A stretch of DNA of 21,302 nucleotides from Planctomycetota bacterium (GCA_003644265.1 QNBX01000073.1:1-21302); one strand, 5' to 3'; shown: positions 1 through 11,400, counted from the stretch's first letter. The notes: generated by a model not told the origin, from the letters alone. A program made the numbers and translations.

Positions 1-4
1 GCTC

Positions 5-75
5 AACAGGCTGCCTCCGTGATGGCGTGTAAGCGTTGCTCGATACACCGTTTATGCCAACCGGGGCAGCCTGTT
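5..75. repeat. Long-range inverted repeat with nested stems
   Basis: Bases 5-15 (aacaggctgcc) are the exact reverse complement of 65-75, and the pairing extends inward through a G-T pair to 17/63. Inside, 23-26 pairs with 56-59 and 27-31 pairs with 44-48, so the whole segment can fold into one long, interrupted stem. It lies about 190 bases before the sulfatase start. It could be the end of an upstream transcript, a regulatory RNA fold or part of a small repeat element. The sequence alone does not decide, and the window edge hides what precedes it. Confidence 0.4.
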
Positions 76-256
76 TCTATGTCCGTCGTGAGAGATGCGG
101 GCTAGCAGCCGCTGGCAGAGTCATCCGCGCCGCATGACGGCCACTCAGGTGCATTGGAGCTGAGGAGAGCTGGATTCTCCGCCGCCGCGCCCGGCCGCGC
201 GCTCAGAATCGACTATGCTTGAGCCTGTCGCGCACTGGGCACGGGTGAGCGGCGCT

Positions 257-261
257 GGAGG
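257..261 (+). promoter_or_regulatory. Ribosome binding site of the sulfatase gene
   Basis: GGAGG at 257-261 directly abuts the ATG at 262 and lies six bases before the ATG at 268. The spacing favours 268 as the start codon. A third in-frame ATG at 301 has a weaker AGGAG at 284-288, twelve bases upstream, and would give a more compact signal peptide. Confidence 0.55.
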
Positions 262-267
262 ATGCGC

Positions 268-2322
268 ATGCGCGCCAGCGGCCAGGAGCCGGTTTCTCAA
301 ATGCTCGCGTGGTTCAAGTCGGGCCTCCGGGGTGCGACCTGGGGGGTCATGGCTGCGCTGTTGCCCGCCGTCCATGCCGGCGAGACGCCGCCCAACGTCC
401 TGCTCGTGTTGCTCGATGACGTGGGTGTGGATCTGGTGGCCGCCTACGGGGAGCACCCGCAGCCCGGGCGCACGCCGGTGCTGGATTCGCTGGCGGAGCA
501 GGGCGTGCTGTTCACGAACGCCTGGTCCACGCCCTACTGCTCGTCCTCGCGTGCGACGGTCATGAGCGGGCGACAGCCCTTCCGCACCGGCGTCGGCAAG
601 CACCTGTCCGGCAGCGGGACGCCGTGGGAACTCCCGCTCGACCAGCCGCTCCTGCCGCAGCAGCTCAGGCCTCACTACCGCACGGCGGCGGTGGGCAAGT
701 GGCACCTCTCGGTGCAAGGCGCCAGCGGCTTCTCGCATCCGCTGCTGGTGGGGTTCGAGCATCACCGAGGCTCGTTCGGCAACTTCAACATCGTCGATCC
801 CTTCGCCTATTCGTTCTACACGAAGTTGGTGGACGGCACGCCTCAGCAGAGCTCCGAGTACGCCACGACCGAGACGGTCGACGACGCGCTGGAGCTCATC
901 GGGGCCTTCGAGAGCGAAGGCCCCGACGAGCCACGGCCGTGGTTCTTGTACGTCGCCTTCAACGCGCCCCACCTGCCGCTGCACGTGCCCCCCGCGCACC
1001 TGCACTCCTATGAGCTGGGCCTGGACCCGCCTGCCCATCAGGTCATCCGCGCCATGCTCGAGGCGGCCGACACCGAGCTGGGGCGCTTGCTGGACGGCCT
1101 GGGGCCCGAGCTGCTGGAGCACACGCTGGTCATCGTGGCCGGTGACAACGGCACCATGGCGTCCGGGATCATCCCGCCGCTGCCCGCAGAACACGGGAAG
1201 GGCACGCTCTTTGAGGGGGGGGTGCGCGTGCCGCTCGTGGTGGCGGGCCCGGGCGTGGCCAAGGCGCGACGCAGCGCGGCGCGCGTGGGCTTGGTGGACC
1301 TGTACGCCACCGTGCTCGCGGCGGCCGGGAGGCCCCTTGTGGGGGGCGAAGACTCGTTTGATCTGGCGCCGTTGCTCAGACATCCATCCCGACGCGGCTC
1401 CCGGCGTTGGCACTACACCGAGAGCTTCAAGCCCAACGGCCCGCCCCCGTACAACCAGCGCGTGCAGGCCGTCGGCAGCGATCGCTACAAGCTGCACCGG
1501 AAGCTCCAGAACGGCAATCAGACGCTCGCGCTGTACGACCTGAAGCACGACCCGTACGAGCTCGCGAACCTGCTCCCGCAGAGTGGTCTGAGCGCGGGGA
1601 GCGCCAAGGCGTTTGTCAGGCTGCGGGATGTCGCGCAGGTGCTGAGCGGGCTCTCTCGCGAGCCCGACGTCAGCCAGGATGTCGGCGCGCGCGACGTGGC
1701 GCTGGGCATGCTCGCGCCGGGCGAGGTGCATGAGTTCGGCGTCGAGTTGGTTGCGGGAGCTCGCGTCGCGCTGGTGGCCAAGGGTCTGCAGGACAGCTCG
1801 CCTCCGGCAGTGGCGCTGTTCGCCCCCTCGGGGGTCCAGATCAAGTCGCCGCTGCGCAGCGGACGCTGGGTCAGGTCGGGCCACCTGCGCGAGACCGGCC
1901 TGCCGGAGACGGGTCGCTACCGCGTGCGCGTCATGGGTCGTGCTGGTGGCGGCTCCTACCGCTTGGCGCTGCGTGCGCACCTGGGCGCGCAGCTGCGCCT
2001 GCCGGCCACGCTCACGGCTCCAGCGCCGGGGCGGGTGTCGCGTTTTGACGCCGTCTCGGGCAGCCGGCTGCGACACGTCGTGCTCCCCGTAGGCACTGTG
2101 CCTCCGGTGGGCTTGGCCCTGCGCCTCCCCGACGGCAGCGTGACGCAGATCCTGGACGCCCAGCTGAAGCGAGGGGCGCTGCGCATCGACGAGCTGGCGT
2201 TGGAGCAGACCGGGACCTACGAGCTCGAGCTGACGTTGGCCGCCGCCCCCGAGACCGGCGCCTGGCATCGCATGCGACGGCTTGCGCCCCCGGGCTCCGA
2301 GACGCACATCATCGCGCCCTGA
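268..2322 (+). CDS. Exported sulfatase (alkaline phosphatase-like fold) with C-terminal beta-sandwich region
   Basis: Type I sulfatases hydrolyse sulfate esters using a formylglycine made from an active-site Cys. Numbered from the ATG at 262, the metal and active-site residues are visible: Asp52-Asp53, Cys93-Ser-Ser-Ser-Arg97, the GKWH motif at 145-148, His237, Asp295-Asn296 and Lys313. A signal peptide runs from the region of Met14 to about Ala39 (Val-His-Ala cleavage site), so the enzyme is probably periplasmic or secreted. Residues from about 450 to the end hold two strand-rich segments with 'ETGRYRVRV' and 'QTGTYELEL' motifs, like bacterial pre-peptidase C-terminal domains. The odd point is Ser where the usual Cys-x-Pro-x-Arg signature has Pro. 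The gene is convergent with the NRPS. It could desulfate a nutrient polysaccharide and need not belong to the cluster. Start 268 was chosen on ribosome-site spacing. Confidence 0.9.
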   Translation: MRASGQEPVSQMLAWFKSGLRGATWGVMAALLPAVHAGETPPNVLLVLLDDVGVDLVAAYGEHPQPGRTPVLDSLAEQGVLFTNAWSTPYCSSSRATVMSGRQPFRTGVGKHLSGSGTPWELPLDQPLLPQQLRPHYRTAAVGKWHLSVQGASGFSHPLLVGFEHHRGSFGNFNIVDPFAYSFYTKLVDGTPQQSSEYATTETVDDALELIGAFESEGPDEPRPWFLYVAFNAPHLPLHVPPAHLHSYELGLDPPAHQVIRAMLEAADTELGRLLDGLGPELLEHTLVIVAGDNGTMASGIIPPLPAEHGKGTLFEGGVRVPLVVAGPGVAKARRSAARVGLVDLYATVLAAAGRPLVGGEDSFDLAPLLRHPSRRGSRRWHYTESFKPNGPPPYNQRVQAVGSDRYKLHRKLQNGNQTLALYDLKHDPYELANLLPQSGLSAGSAKAFVRLRDVAQVLSGLSREPDVSQDVGARDVALGMLAPGEVHEFGVELVAGARVALVAKGLQDSSPPAVALFAPSGVQIKSPLRSGRWVRSGHLRETGLPETGRYRVRVMGRAGGGSYRLALRAHLGAQLRLPATLTAPAPGRVSRFDAVSGSRLRHVVLPVGTVPPVGLALRLPDGSVTQILDAQLKRGALRIDELALEQTGTYELELTLAAAPETGAWHRMRRLAPPGSETHIIAP

Positions 2323-2323
2323 G

Positions 2324-2335
2324 TGGCGTACGCCA
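2324..2335. repeat. 12-base perfect palindrome just after the sulfatase stop
   Basis: tggcgtacgcca reads the same on both strands and begins one base after the sulfatase TGA. It could form a short cruciform or RNA hairpin, but no T tract follows, so it is not a classical intrinsic terminator. Confidence 0.5.
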
Positions 2336-2359
2336 GGCCGGAGCGGCGGCGCGACGCGG

Positions 2360-2429
2360 CCTGCGATGTGCGGCCCGCGATGCGCGACCTGCGATGCGCC
2401 GCCTGCGATGCGCGACCTGCGATGTGCTA
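2360..2429. repeat. Five tandem copies of a 14-base repeat between convergent genes
   Basis: Units start at 2360, 2374, 2388, 2402 and 2416. The shared core is cctgcgatg followed by tgc or cgc and two variable bases, with a single c-for-t change in unit 2. The last unit contains the NRPS stop codon (cta on this strand, 2427-2429). Fourteen is not a multiple of three, so gain or loss of units would not keep a reading frame. This fits a non-coding minisatellite at the shared 3' ends. Confidence 0.85.
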
Positions 2430-5400
2430 CTTGAGCTCGTCCAGCAGGTCGCCGATGTCGTCGTCGCTCCAGCCGAAGTCGGCGGCGGAGGACTCCAGCT
2501 GTCGCGTGGGGGCCTGCATGCCCACCTCGGTCAGTTCGACCAGGCGGGCTGCAAAGCGTTGGCCCAGCCCGTCCATCGTGGCCTGGTCATGCACCTGTGT
2601 GTCGAACACGAAGGTCATGCGCAGCTGGCCGGCGACCACGCCACCGTTGACCTCCAGCAGGTGCGCGCGGCCGTTGCGGGGGCTGCGGCTGTCGCCGGCG
2701 GAGACACCGGACCTGCGGAAGGCCGACTCTGCGCCCACCGTCTGGTCCACCTGTCCCAGGTAGTTGAACGCGATCTGCGCTCGCGGCAAGCGTTGCAGGG
2801 CCTGCGAGACGGCCGCATCCTCTGCCAGGTAGCGGGCCGCACCGTAGGGAAAACCGCGCTCGGGGACGGCGCGCAGCTGCGCCTGGACGGCTGCCAGGCC
2901 GGCGCTGAGGTCGAGGCCGGGGTGAAGCTCCAACAGCACCGGCGAGATGCTGGTGAACCACCCGACGGTGCGAGACGTGTCGACGCCATCGAGGACGTCT
3001 TCACGGCCATGCCCCTCCACGTCGAGCAGGGCATGCTGTGTACCGGTCCACTGGGCCACGCACTCTGCCAGGGCCCACAGCAAGGCCTCGTGGATCTGGA
3101 CGCCCAGCGCCCGGGGTACGTCCTGCAACAGGCTGCGGGTCTGGTCGAGCGTCAACTCGATGCTGACGCTCCCCAGCGAGCCCACGCCACCGGGCGGCCC
3201 GGACCGGTCCACGGGCACGGGCGTGACCGCATGCCAGGGCAGGTCGAGCCAGTACCGCGCCGCCTGGGCCAGTTCATCGGACTGGGCATACTGCACCAGC
3301 CGTTGTGACCAGGCCTGCATCGAGGTGGTCTTGGGAGGCAGGTGGACCTTGGCGCCTCGCTCCAGCTGTTCGATCGCCAGGCCCAGGTCCTCAAGCAGCA
3401 CGCGCCAGGACACGGCGTCCACGGCCAGGTGGTGGATGCCCAAGAAGAGGTGGTCGCGCTGCTCCCCGTCCGCGTGGAACAGGGCGGCGCGGAGCAGCGG
3501 GCCCGCCGTCAAGTCGAGGCTGGCCTGCAGCCGCCCCGCGTGGTCCTGCATGCTGGCGACGCGCTGTTCCGCTGGGATCGTGGTCAGGTCGTGCAGCTCC
3601 AGCGGGACCTCTTCGGGTGGCGCCACGAGCTCCTGCTGCCAGCCCTCGTCGCCACGGCTGAAGCGCAGTCGCAGGCCGTCGTGGTGCCGCATGACCACGC
3701 CCAGCGCGGCCTGCAGCAGCGCGGGGTCGAGCGTGCGCTGGGCCTCGAGCACGAAGGACTGGTTGAAGTGATGGGCAGCAGCCAGGTCGAGTTCGAAGAA
3801 CCAGTGCTGAATGGGCGTCAGGGGCATGGGCCCCGTGATCAATCCCTGCTCGGCCTGCACCTGCCCCGAGCTCTCGGAGATGGCGGCCAGCTCGGCCACG
3901 GTCTGGTGCTCAAACAGGTCCTTGGCCTTGAAGTGCAGGCCGAGCCTGCGGGCCTGGGCCACGATCTGGATGCTCTGAATCGAGTTGCCACCGAGCTCGA
4001 AGAAGTTGTCGTGCACGCCGACGCGCTCCACGTTGAGGGTCTGCTTCCAGACCTCCACCAGGGCCTCCTCGGCCTGGGAGCGGGGAGCCTCGTAGGCCTC
4101 GGCCAGCTCGAGGTGCAGCGAGTCAGGCACGGGCAGCGCGCGTCGGTCGATCTTGCCGTTGGGCGTGACCGGGAAGGCGTCCAGCACGACGAACGCCGAG
4201 GGCACCATGAAGGCCGGCAGCTTGCGTCCGACATGTTCACGCAGGGTCGGCACGAGCTCCGCCAGCAAGCGGTTGCGCAGGGGCTGGTTGCCATACTCGG
4301 ACCAGGACTGCCGACGGGTCAGGCCCTGCGGTGCAGGGGTCGCGGTGCGGGCCGAGGTGCCCGGCGAGCGGCGCTGCAGGTGCACGTCGAAGCGGCCGTC
4401 GGCACGACCACGGGCCCAGCTGACGGAGCAGGCGTAGGGCAGATCACGGCAGAGGTCGCGGAAGTCCTGGGGGTCGGCGGCCGTGTCCTCAGCGGCCAGC
4501 TCGGCCAGCGCCCGGGCCAGCTGCTCCAGAGACTGCGGTGCTTGGTCGCCCTTGAGCAGCTCGCTGGCGTGGGCGTCGGCTTGCGTGCGCGTGTTGGGCA
4601 CGTCCTCGATGATCAGCTGGTCCGGGCCGTCGCCGCGGAGCTTCTGGTCCAGCTGGGCCAGGTTGAGCCCTGCGTTGCTCCAGTCGATGCGCTCTGCGTC
4701 GTCCGCCGACGCAGGCAGCTCGGCCAACTCCAGCACCACGTCGTAGCGGAAGCGGCTCAGCTCGTTGAGATAGCGCCCGGGCTTGGGCTCGATCGAGACG
4801 CTCTGGATCAGGGGCAGCTGCTCTACGACCGCCAGAAAGAACTGCGGGTCGATGAGCAGCTCCGGCTCCTGATTGAGGCTCTGCTCGATGCGCTGCTGCA
4901 ACAGGCCCGGGTCCAGGTCGTCGGGCGCCCGGTAGCGCTGGATGGCCGTGTGGAAGGCCTCGATCAGGGCCAGGTTGCGCACGTCCCCCACGAAGATCCG
5001 CCCGCCGGGGCGCAGCAGGCGCGCCGCGTTCTCCAGCACCCGCAGCAGGTACTCGGGGCTCGGGAAGTACTGCGCCACCGAGTTCAGGACGATGGTGTCG
5101 AAGTGGCCGGCGGGAATGTCGCTGAGCTGATCGGCGCGGCGCTGCTCCAGGCGCACCTTCGATTCGAGCCCGACGTCCGCCAGCTGGGCCTGCACGTAGT
5201 CCAGCGCTGCCTGGGAGAAGTCGATGCCCAGGTACTCGCTGCACTTGGGGGCCACCCGGAACAGGATCAGTCCCGTGCCGCAGCCGATCTCGAGCACGCG
5301 CTCGGGGCCGGTGGCCAGCACGCTGGTCACGGTGTTGTCGACCCACTCGCGCATCTCCTCGGGGTCGATGGCGTCGCCGCTGTAGCTGCTGTCCCATGAC

Positions 5401-8400
5401 GCGATCTGGAAGGTGCGGTCCTCCGGATCGGTGGCCGGGGCGTCCCCGTACGACTGCTCGTAGAGGGTCTGCCACTGCTCGACCTGGGCGCGCTCGCGGT
5501 CCACGTCCGCGTCGGCGTCGTCGGGGGAGCTGTCGTCGACCGCGTGCACGACGTAGGCCACCAGGCGGCGATCACCGGGCAGGTCTTCGCGCACGAGCAC
5601 CAGGCTCTGGCGCACGGCGGGGTGCTGATCGACCACCGCTTCGATCTCTCCCAGCTCGATGCGATGGCCGCGCAGCTTGACCTGATGATCGATGCGGCCC
5701 AGGTAGTCGATGCTGCCGTCGGCGCGGCGTCGGGCCAGGTCGCCGCTCTTGTAGAGGCGTTCGCCGGGGACGAAGGGGTTGGGGATGAAGCGTTCGGCGC
5801 TGAGCTCCGGGCGGTTGTGATAGGCGCGCGCCAGGCCCAGGCCGCCGATGTGGAGCTCGCCCGGGACCCCGATGGGCAGCACGTTGAGCTGCTCATCCAG
5901 CAGGTGGATCTGGGTGTTGCCGACGGGCCGCCCGATGTGGGAGCTGTCCCCCGCGTGGAGCTCGGCGATGGACGACCAGATGGTCGCCTCCGTCGGTCCG
6001 TACAGGTTGAAGAAGCGCCGCCCGGGGGCCCAGCTGGCCACGAGCTCCGCGGGGCAGGCCTCGCCCGCCACCGTGATCACGGCCAGATCGGGCAGGTCCG
6101 TCGGCGGGCAGGCCGACAGGGCAGTGGGCGGCAGGGTGACGATGTTGATCCGGTTGCGGCGCAGGAAGTCGATCAGGTCGGGGCCTGGCAGCAGGTCGCC
6201 GCGCTGGCCCAGGCACAGGCTGGCGCCGTTGGGCAGGGCCATGACGACTTCGAAGGTGGCGGCGTCGAAGCTCAGAGACGAGAATTGCAGCACGCGCCAG
6301 CCGGGGCCCACGCCGAAGCAGCGCCGCTGCTCGGAGGAGACGTTGCACAGCCCCCGGTGCGTGAGCAGCGCGGCCTTGGGCGTGCCCGTCGACCCGGACG
6401 TGAAGATGGCGTAGGCCAGGTCATCCAGGGACGACTCCCAGGAGGGATTGGTGGCGGGCTCGCGCTCAAGCTCGGCACGATCCCGATCCAGGCAGAGCAC
6501 GCGGGCCGAGTGTTCGGGCAGGTCGCTCAGCAGGTGCTCCTGGGTGACCAGGACGGTCACCGCGGAGTCCTTCAACATGAAGGCGATCCGGTCCGTCGGA
6601 TAGGCCGGGTCCAGGGGGACATACGCGGCCCCGGCCTTCAAGATGCCCAACATGCCGATGACCATCTCGGGGCTGCGCTCGGCGCACAGGCCCACCAGGT
6701 CGTCGGTGCCGATGCCCTGGGCGCGCAAGCTGTGGGCGAGCTGGTTGGCGCGCTCGTTCAACTCGCGGTAGCTGACCGACTGCTGCTCGAAGATGAGCGC
6801 CACGGCGTCGGGCTGCTCAGCCGCCCGGGCGGCCACGCGCTCGTGGATGCAGCCCTGGTCGAGGTCCTCGACCTCGGTGGAGTTCCAGTCTGCGCCCAGG
6901 TGCTCGCGCTGGTCCGGAGTGAGCAGCGGCAGCTGGCTCAGGTGCGCGTCGGGGCTGGCCACGATGCCCGCCAGCAGCGTCTGCAAGTGGCCGGCCATGC
7001 GCTCGATGGTGCTGGCGTCGAACAGGTCGGTGTTGTAGACCAGCCGCCCGCTCAGGCCGCTGGGGCGGTCGAAGATATACAGCTCCAAGTCATGACGCGT
7101 GGAGCTGATCTCGAAGGCTCTTGGGCGGATGTCCAGGTCCGGCACATCCACGCGCGCCTGGGCGCCGTACTGCATCACGAAGACGACCTGGAACAGCGGC
7201 GAGCGGCTGGGATCCCGCTCCGGAGCCAGCTCGTCGACGAGCGTCTCGAAGGGCAGGTCCTGGTGGTCATAGGCTTCGAGCGCCGTCCGGTGGACGCGTT
7301 GCAGCAGGTCGCTGAACGGGGGGTCGCCGGACAAGTCCGCGCGCAGCACCACGCTGTTCACGAACAGTCCGATCAGGCTCTCAATCTCCGTCCGCGAGCG
7401 GCCGGCTACGGGCGAGCCCAGCAAGAACTCATCCTGCCGGCAGAAGCGCCCTAGCAGCAGCTGGAACGCGGCCAGGCACATGGTCGCCATGGTCACGCCC
7501 TGCTCATGACTCAAGGACACCAGCGCCTGGGCGATGTCGGGGTCTATGGCAAAGCGCTGGGAGGCGCCGCTGAACGTCTGAGTCGCGGGTCGGGGGTGGT
7601 CCGTCGACAGGGCCAGCACGGGCAAATCGCCGGCCAGGCGTTGTGTCCAATAGGCGAGCAGGTCTTCCAGCGTCTTGCCGGTCATGCCGCTGCGCTGCCA
7701 CGCGGAGTAGTCGGCGAACTGGACCGGGAGTTCGGGCAGCCCGTGGGCGTCACCTGTGAGTCGCGCTCTGTAGAGCGAGGCGACTTCACGCGAGATCAGA
7801 GCGATGGACCAACCGTCCGCCACGATGTGATGAATCGTGACGATCAGTGTGTGCTCCTCGGCGTCGAACTGGACCAGCGAGGTCCTCAGGACCGACCCGC
7901 GCGCGAGGTCGAAGGGTTGCCCCTCGTCCCGTGCGATCAGCTCTTGCAGGGCGGCATCCCGGGCCTCGTGGGCGACGTCGCGCCGGTCGACCAACGGCAT
8001 CGGCAGGGGGAAGGGGTCCTGCACGAACTGACGCGGGTCGCCATCGATGGCCTCGTAGCGCGTGCGCAAGACCTCATGGCGAGCGATCATGTCCGCCAGC
8101 GCCAACTCAAGCAGCGACAGATCCAAGGGGCCGCTCAGGTCGAGCACGATCTGCATGTGGTAGGCCGCGCCCGTGCCCACTTGATCCAGCACCCACAGCC
8201 GTCGTTGGGCAAACGAGAGCAGCGTGCCTCCATCGCGCGGGACCGGAGTGATCTGCGCCAACGTCGCCCGGCCGGGGCCGCTGCGCTGCTCGGCGACATG
8301 CTTGGCCAGACCCGCCACCGTGGGCGCGTCGAAGACGACGCTGAGGGGCAGCTCCACCTGGAGCACGAGCCGAAGCCGCGAGACGAGCTGGGTGGCCAGC

Positions 8401-11400
8401 AAGGAGTGCCCGCCCAGCTCGAAGAAGTCGTCATGAACGCCCAGGTCCGTGCGGCCGAGCAAGTGGCGGAAGGCCCCTGCGATGGCCTCTTCGGTGGGGC
8501 CGCGTGGGGCCGTGCGGTCGCTGCGCTCGTCGATCTGCGGAGCGTCCAGGGCAGCGAGCTGCCGGCGATCGATCTTGCCGGCGGGCGACAGCGGCAGGGC
8601 TTCCTGCACGACGAACGCGCTCGGCAGCATGTACTCCGGCAGGCGGGCCCGCAGCATGTCGCGCAGCTCTGCGCTCGTGGGAGCGGCCTCGCCGCTGGGC
8701 GTCACGTAGGCCACCAGGCGCCGGTCCCCTGGAGCGTCCTCCCGTACCAGCGCCGCGGCCTGCAGCACGGCGGGGTGATCGGACAGGGCGGCCTCGATCT
8801 CCCCCAGCTCGATCCGGTAGCCGCGCAGCTTGACCTGGTGGTCCAGGCGGCCGAGGAAGCGCAAGCGCCCCCGCCCGTCCATGCGCGTGAGGTCGCCCGT
8901 CTTGTACAGGCGTCCGGGGATGCGCTCCGGCCAGGGGCTCGGGACGAAGCGCTGCTGCGTCAGCTCGGGCTGGTTCAGGTAGCCGCGGGCCAGGCCCGCG
9001 CCGCTGATGTGCAGCTCGCCCGGCACACCCTGAGGCACCGGGCGCAGCTGTTCGTCCAGCACGAGCAGCTGAGTCTGGGCGATGGGGTGACCGATGCTGA
9101 CCGCCTCGTCCGCAGCGGCGGTCGTCACGCGCGTGACCGCCGACCAGATCGTGGTCTCCGTGGGCCCATAGAGATTGAAGAGGGCGCCGCCGCGAGACAG
9201 CAGCGCCTCGGCCAGCGGACGCGGCAGCTCCTCTCCTCCGCACAGCATCTTGAGCTTGCCGTCACCCTCCCAGCCGGCGTGAATGAGCGTCTGCCAGGTG
9301 GCCGGGGTGGCCTGCATCACCGTGATCTCGCGCTCGACCAGGGCGCGCTGCAACAGCACGCCGTCGGACGCGGTCTCGCGGCTCGCGATCTCCACGCGTG
9401 CGCCCACGCTGAGGGGCAGGAACAGCTCGAGCGCCGCGATGTCGAACGACAGCGTCGTGACGGCGAGCAGCGCGTCGTCAGGGCCCAGTCCCGGCTCGAG
9501 CGCCATGGACTCCAGGAAGTTGACCACGCCGGCATGCCGCACCTGAACGCCCTTGGGTCGCCCGGTCGAGCCCGACGTGAAGATCACGTAGGCCAGGTCA
9601 TCGGGGCCGGCGTCGCGGGCGGCGGGGGGCGTGGTCACGGCGGCTTCGGGCTGGGCGTCGATCAGAACGACAGCGCCGTCGTGCTCGGGGAGCCCGTCCT
9701 GTAGCTGAGCCTGTGTGACCAGCACGGGAGCTGCCGTGTCAGCCAGCATGAACTGCAGGCGCTCCATGGGCAGGGCCGGGTCCAGTGGGACGTAGGCCCC
9801 GCCTGCCTGCAGGATGCCCAGAGTGCCCACCAGCAGATCCGGTCCGCGCTCCACGCAGAGACCGACCAGCACGCCGGGTCCGACGCCGCGTTGCCGCAGC
9901 ACGCTCGCCAGGCGTCGGGCCTGCTGGTCGAGCTCGAGGTAGCTGAGCTGCTCGCCTTCGAAACCCACGGCGATGGCCGAGGGCGTCCGCTCGACCTGCC
10001 GCGCGAACAGCTCGTCGATCCGGTGCGCTGCGTGCGCCCGGGTCTGCTCTCCAGAGGCGGCCAAGAGCCGATCGCGTTCGCCGTCGTTGAGCAGGGACAG
10101 CGACGCAATGGGTGCGTCGGGGGCCTGGAGCATCAGCTCGAGCAGCGCCGAGTACGCGCCGATCATGGCGCGCACGGTCTCCGCATCGAACAGGTCCGTG
10201 TTGTAGGCGAAGGCGACCTTCACGCCGTCGTCGACCCGGGTCAGCTGGACGCTCAGGTCGAAGTTGGTGCGCTGCGACTCCATGTCGAGCCGTTCGCTGC
10301 TGAGGCCCGGGAGCTGCACCGCGCTGTTGGGCTCATTGATGACGGTGAAGAAGACCTGGAAGAGCGGATTGCGGCTCGGGTCCCGCTCCGGGACCAGCTC
10401 CTCGACCAGGCGCTCGAACGGGAGGCCCTGGTGCCGCAGCCCGTCCAAGGTCGTGGTCTGCACACGCTTGAGCAGCTCTCGCAGGGTCGGGTCGCCCGAG
10501 ACATCCGTGCGCAACACGAGCATGTTGAGGAAGCAGCCGAGCAGGCCCTCGAACTCGGCACGCCCGCGATGAATCGCCGGCGTGCCGACGGCGATATCGT
10601 CCTGTCGGGTGTAGCGCTGGAGCAGCGCCACGAAGCCCGCCAGCATGGTCATGAAGAAGGAGCACCCGGCCTGCTGGCCCAGGCGTTCCAGGGAGCTGGT
10701 CAGGGCCGCGTCGAGGGTGATGCGCTCGACAGCCCCGTTGAACGTCTGGTGCGCTGGGCGGGTGCGGTCCAGCGGCAGGTCGAGCGGTTCCATGCCTGCC
10801 AGCTGCGTTGACCACGACTGGAGCAACTGCTCGAGCGCCTCGCCCTGGAGCCACTGGTGCTGCCAATGCGCGTAGTCTGCGTACTGGATCGGCAACTCGG
10901 TCAGGTCGGCCGCGGTTCCCTGCCGGCAGGCATCGTAGAGAGCGGCCAGCTCGTTCCAGAAGATGCCCATCGACCAGGCGTCCACGCAGATGTGGTGGAT
11001 GACCACCAGCAGGACGTGATCGTCGTCACTCAGCCGCCAGAGCCTGACGCGCAGGGGCAGCTCGCGAGCGAGGTCGTACGGGCGTCGCGCCTCGGCCCAG
11101 GCGGCGTTCCGGGCCGCACGCAGCGGCGGCTCCCCAGAGCCGGGCTCCAGCTCGGCGAGCGGCAGCGTGATCGGCGTGGCGGGAGCGATGACCTGCACCG
11201 GCCCCTCGCTGCCGTCCCGAAAAGTGGTGCGAAGGATCTCGTGGCGCTCCACCAGCAGGCCGAGGGCCCGCTCGAGGGCTGCTCGGTCCAGCGCCCCCCG
11301 GATGCGGAAGGCGAACGAGACGTTGTAGCTCGTGTTGTCCGGGATCAGTTGCTGGAGGAACCAGAGACGCTGCTGGGCGAACGAGAGCGGCAGCACCTCG

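Noticed and set aside
145..2307. 720-residue open frame antisense to the sulfatase
   Set aside because: It is a high-GC shadow frame with low-complexity Arg/Gln/His-rich sequence and no motifs, while the plus strand carries a complete sulfatase.
2360..2429. CRISPR-like array
   Set aside because: The units are contiguous 14-base tandem repeats without spacers.
3342..9704. Several 600-730-residue plus-strand open frames inside the large NRPS
   Set aside because: All lie opposite well-conserved NRPS domains, and their translations show no recognisable family features.
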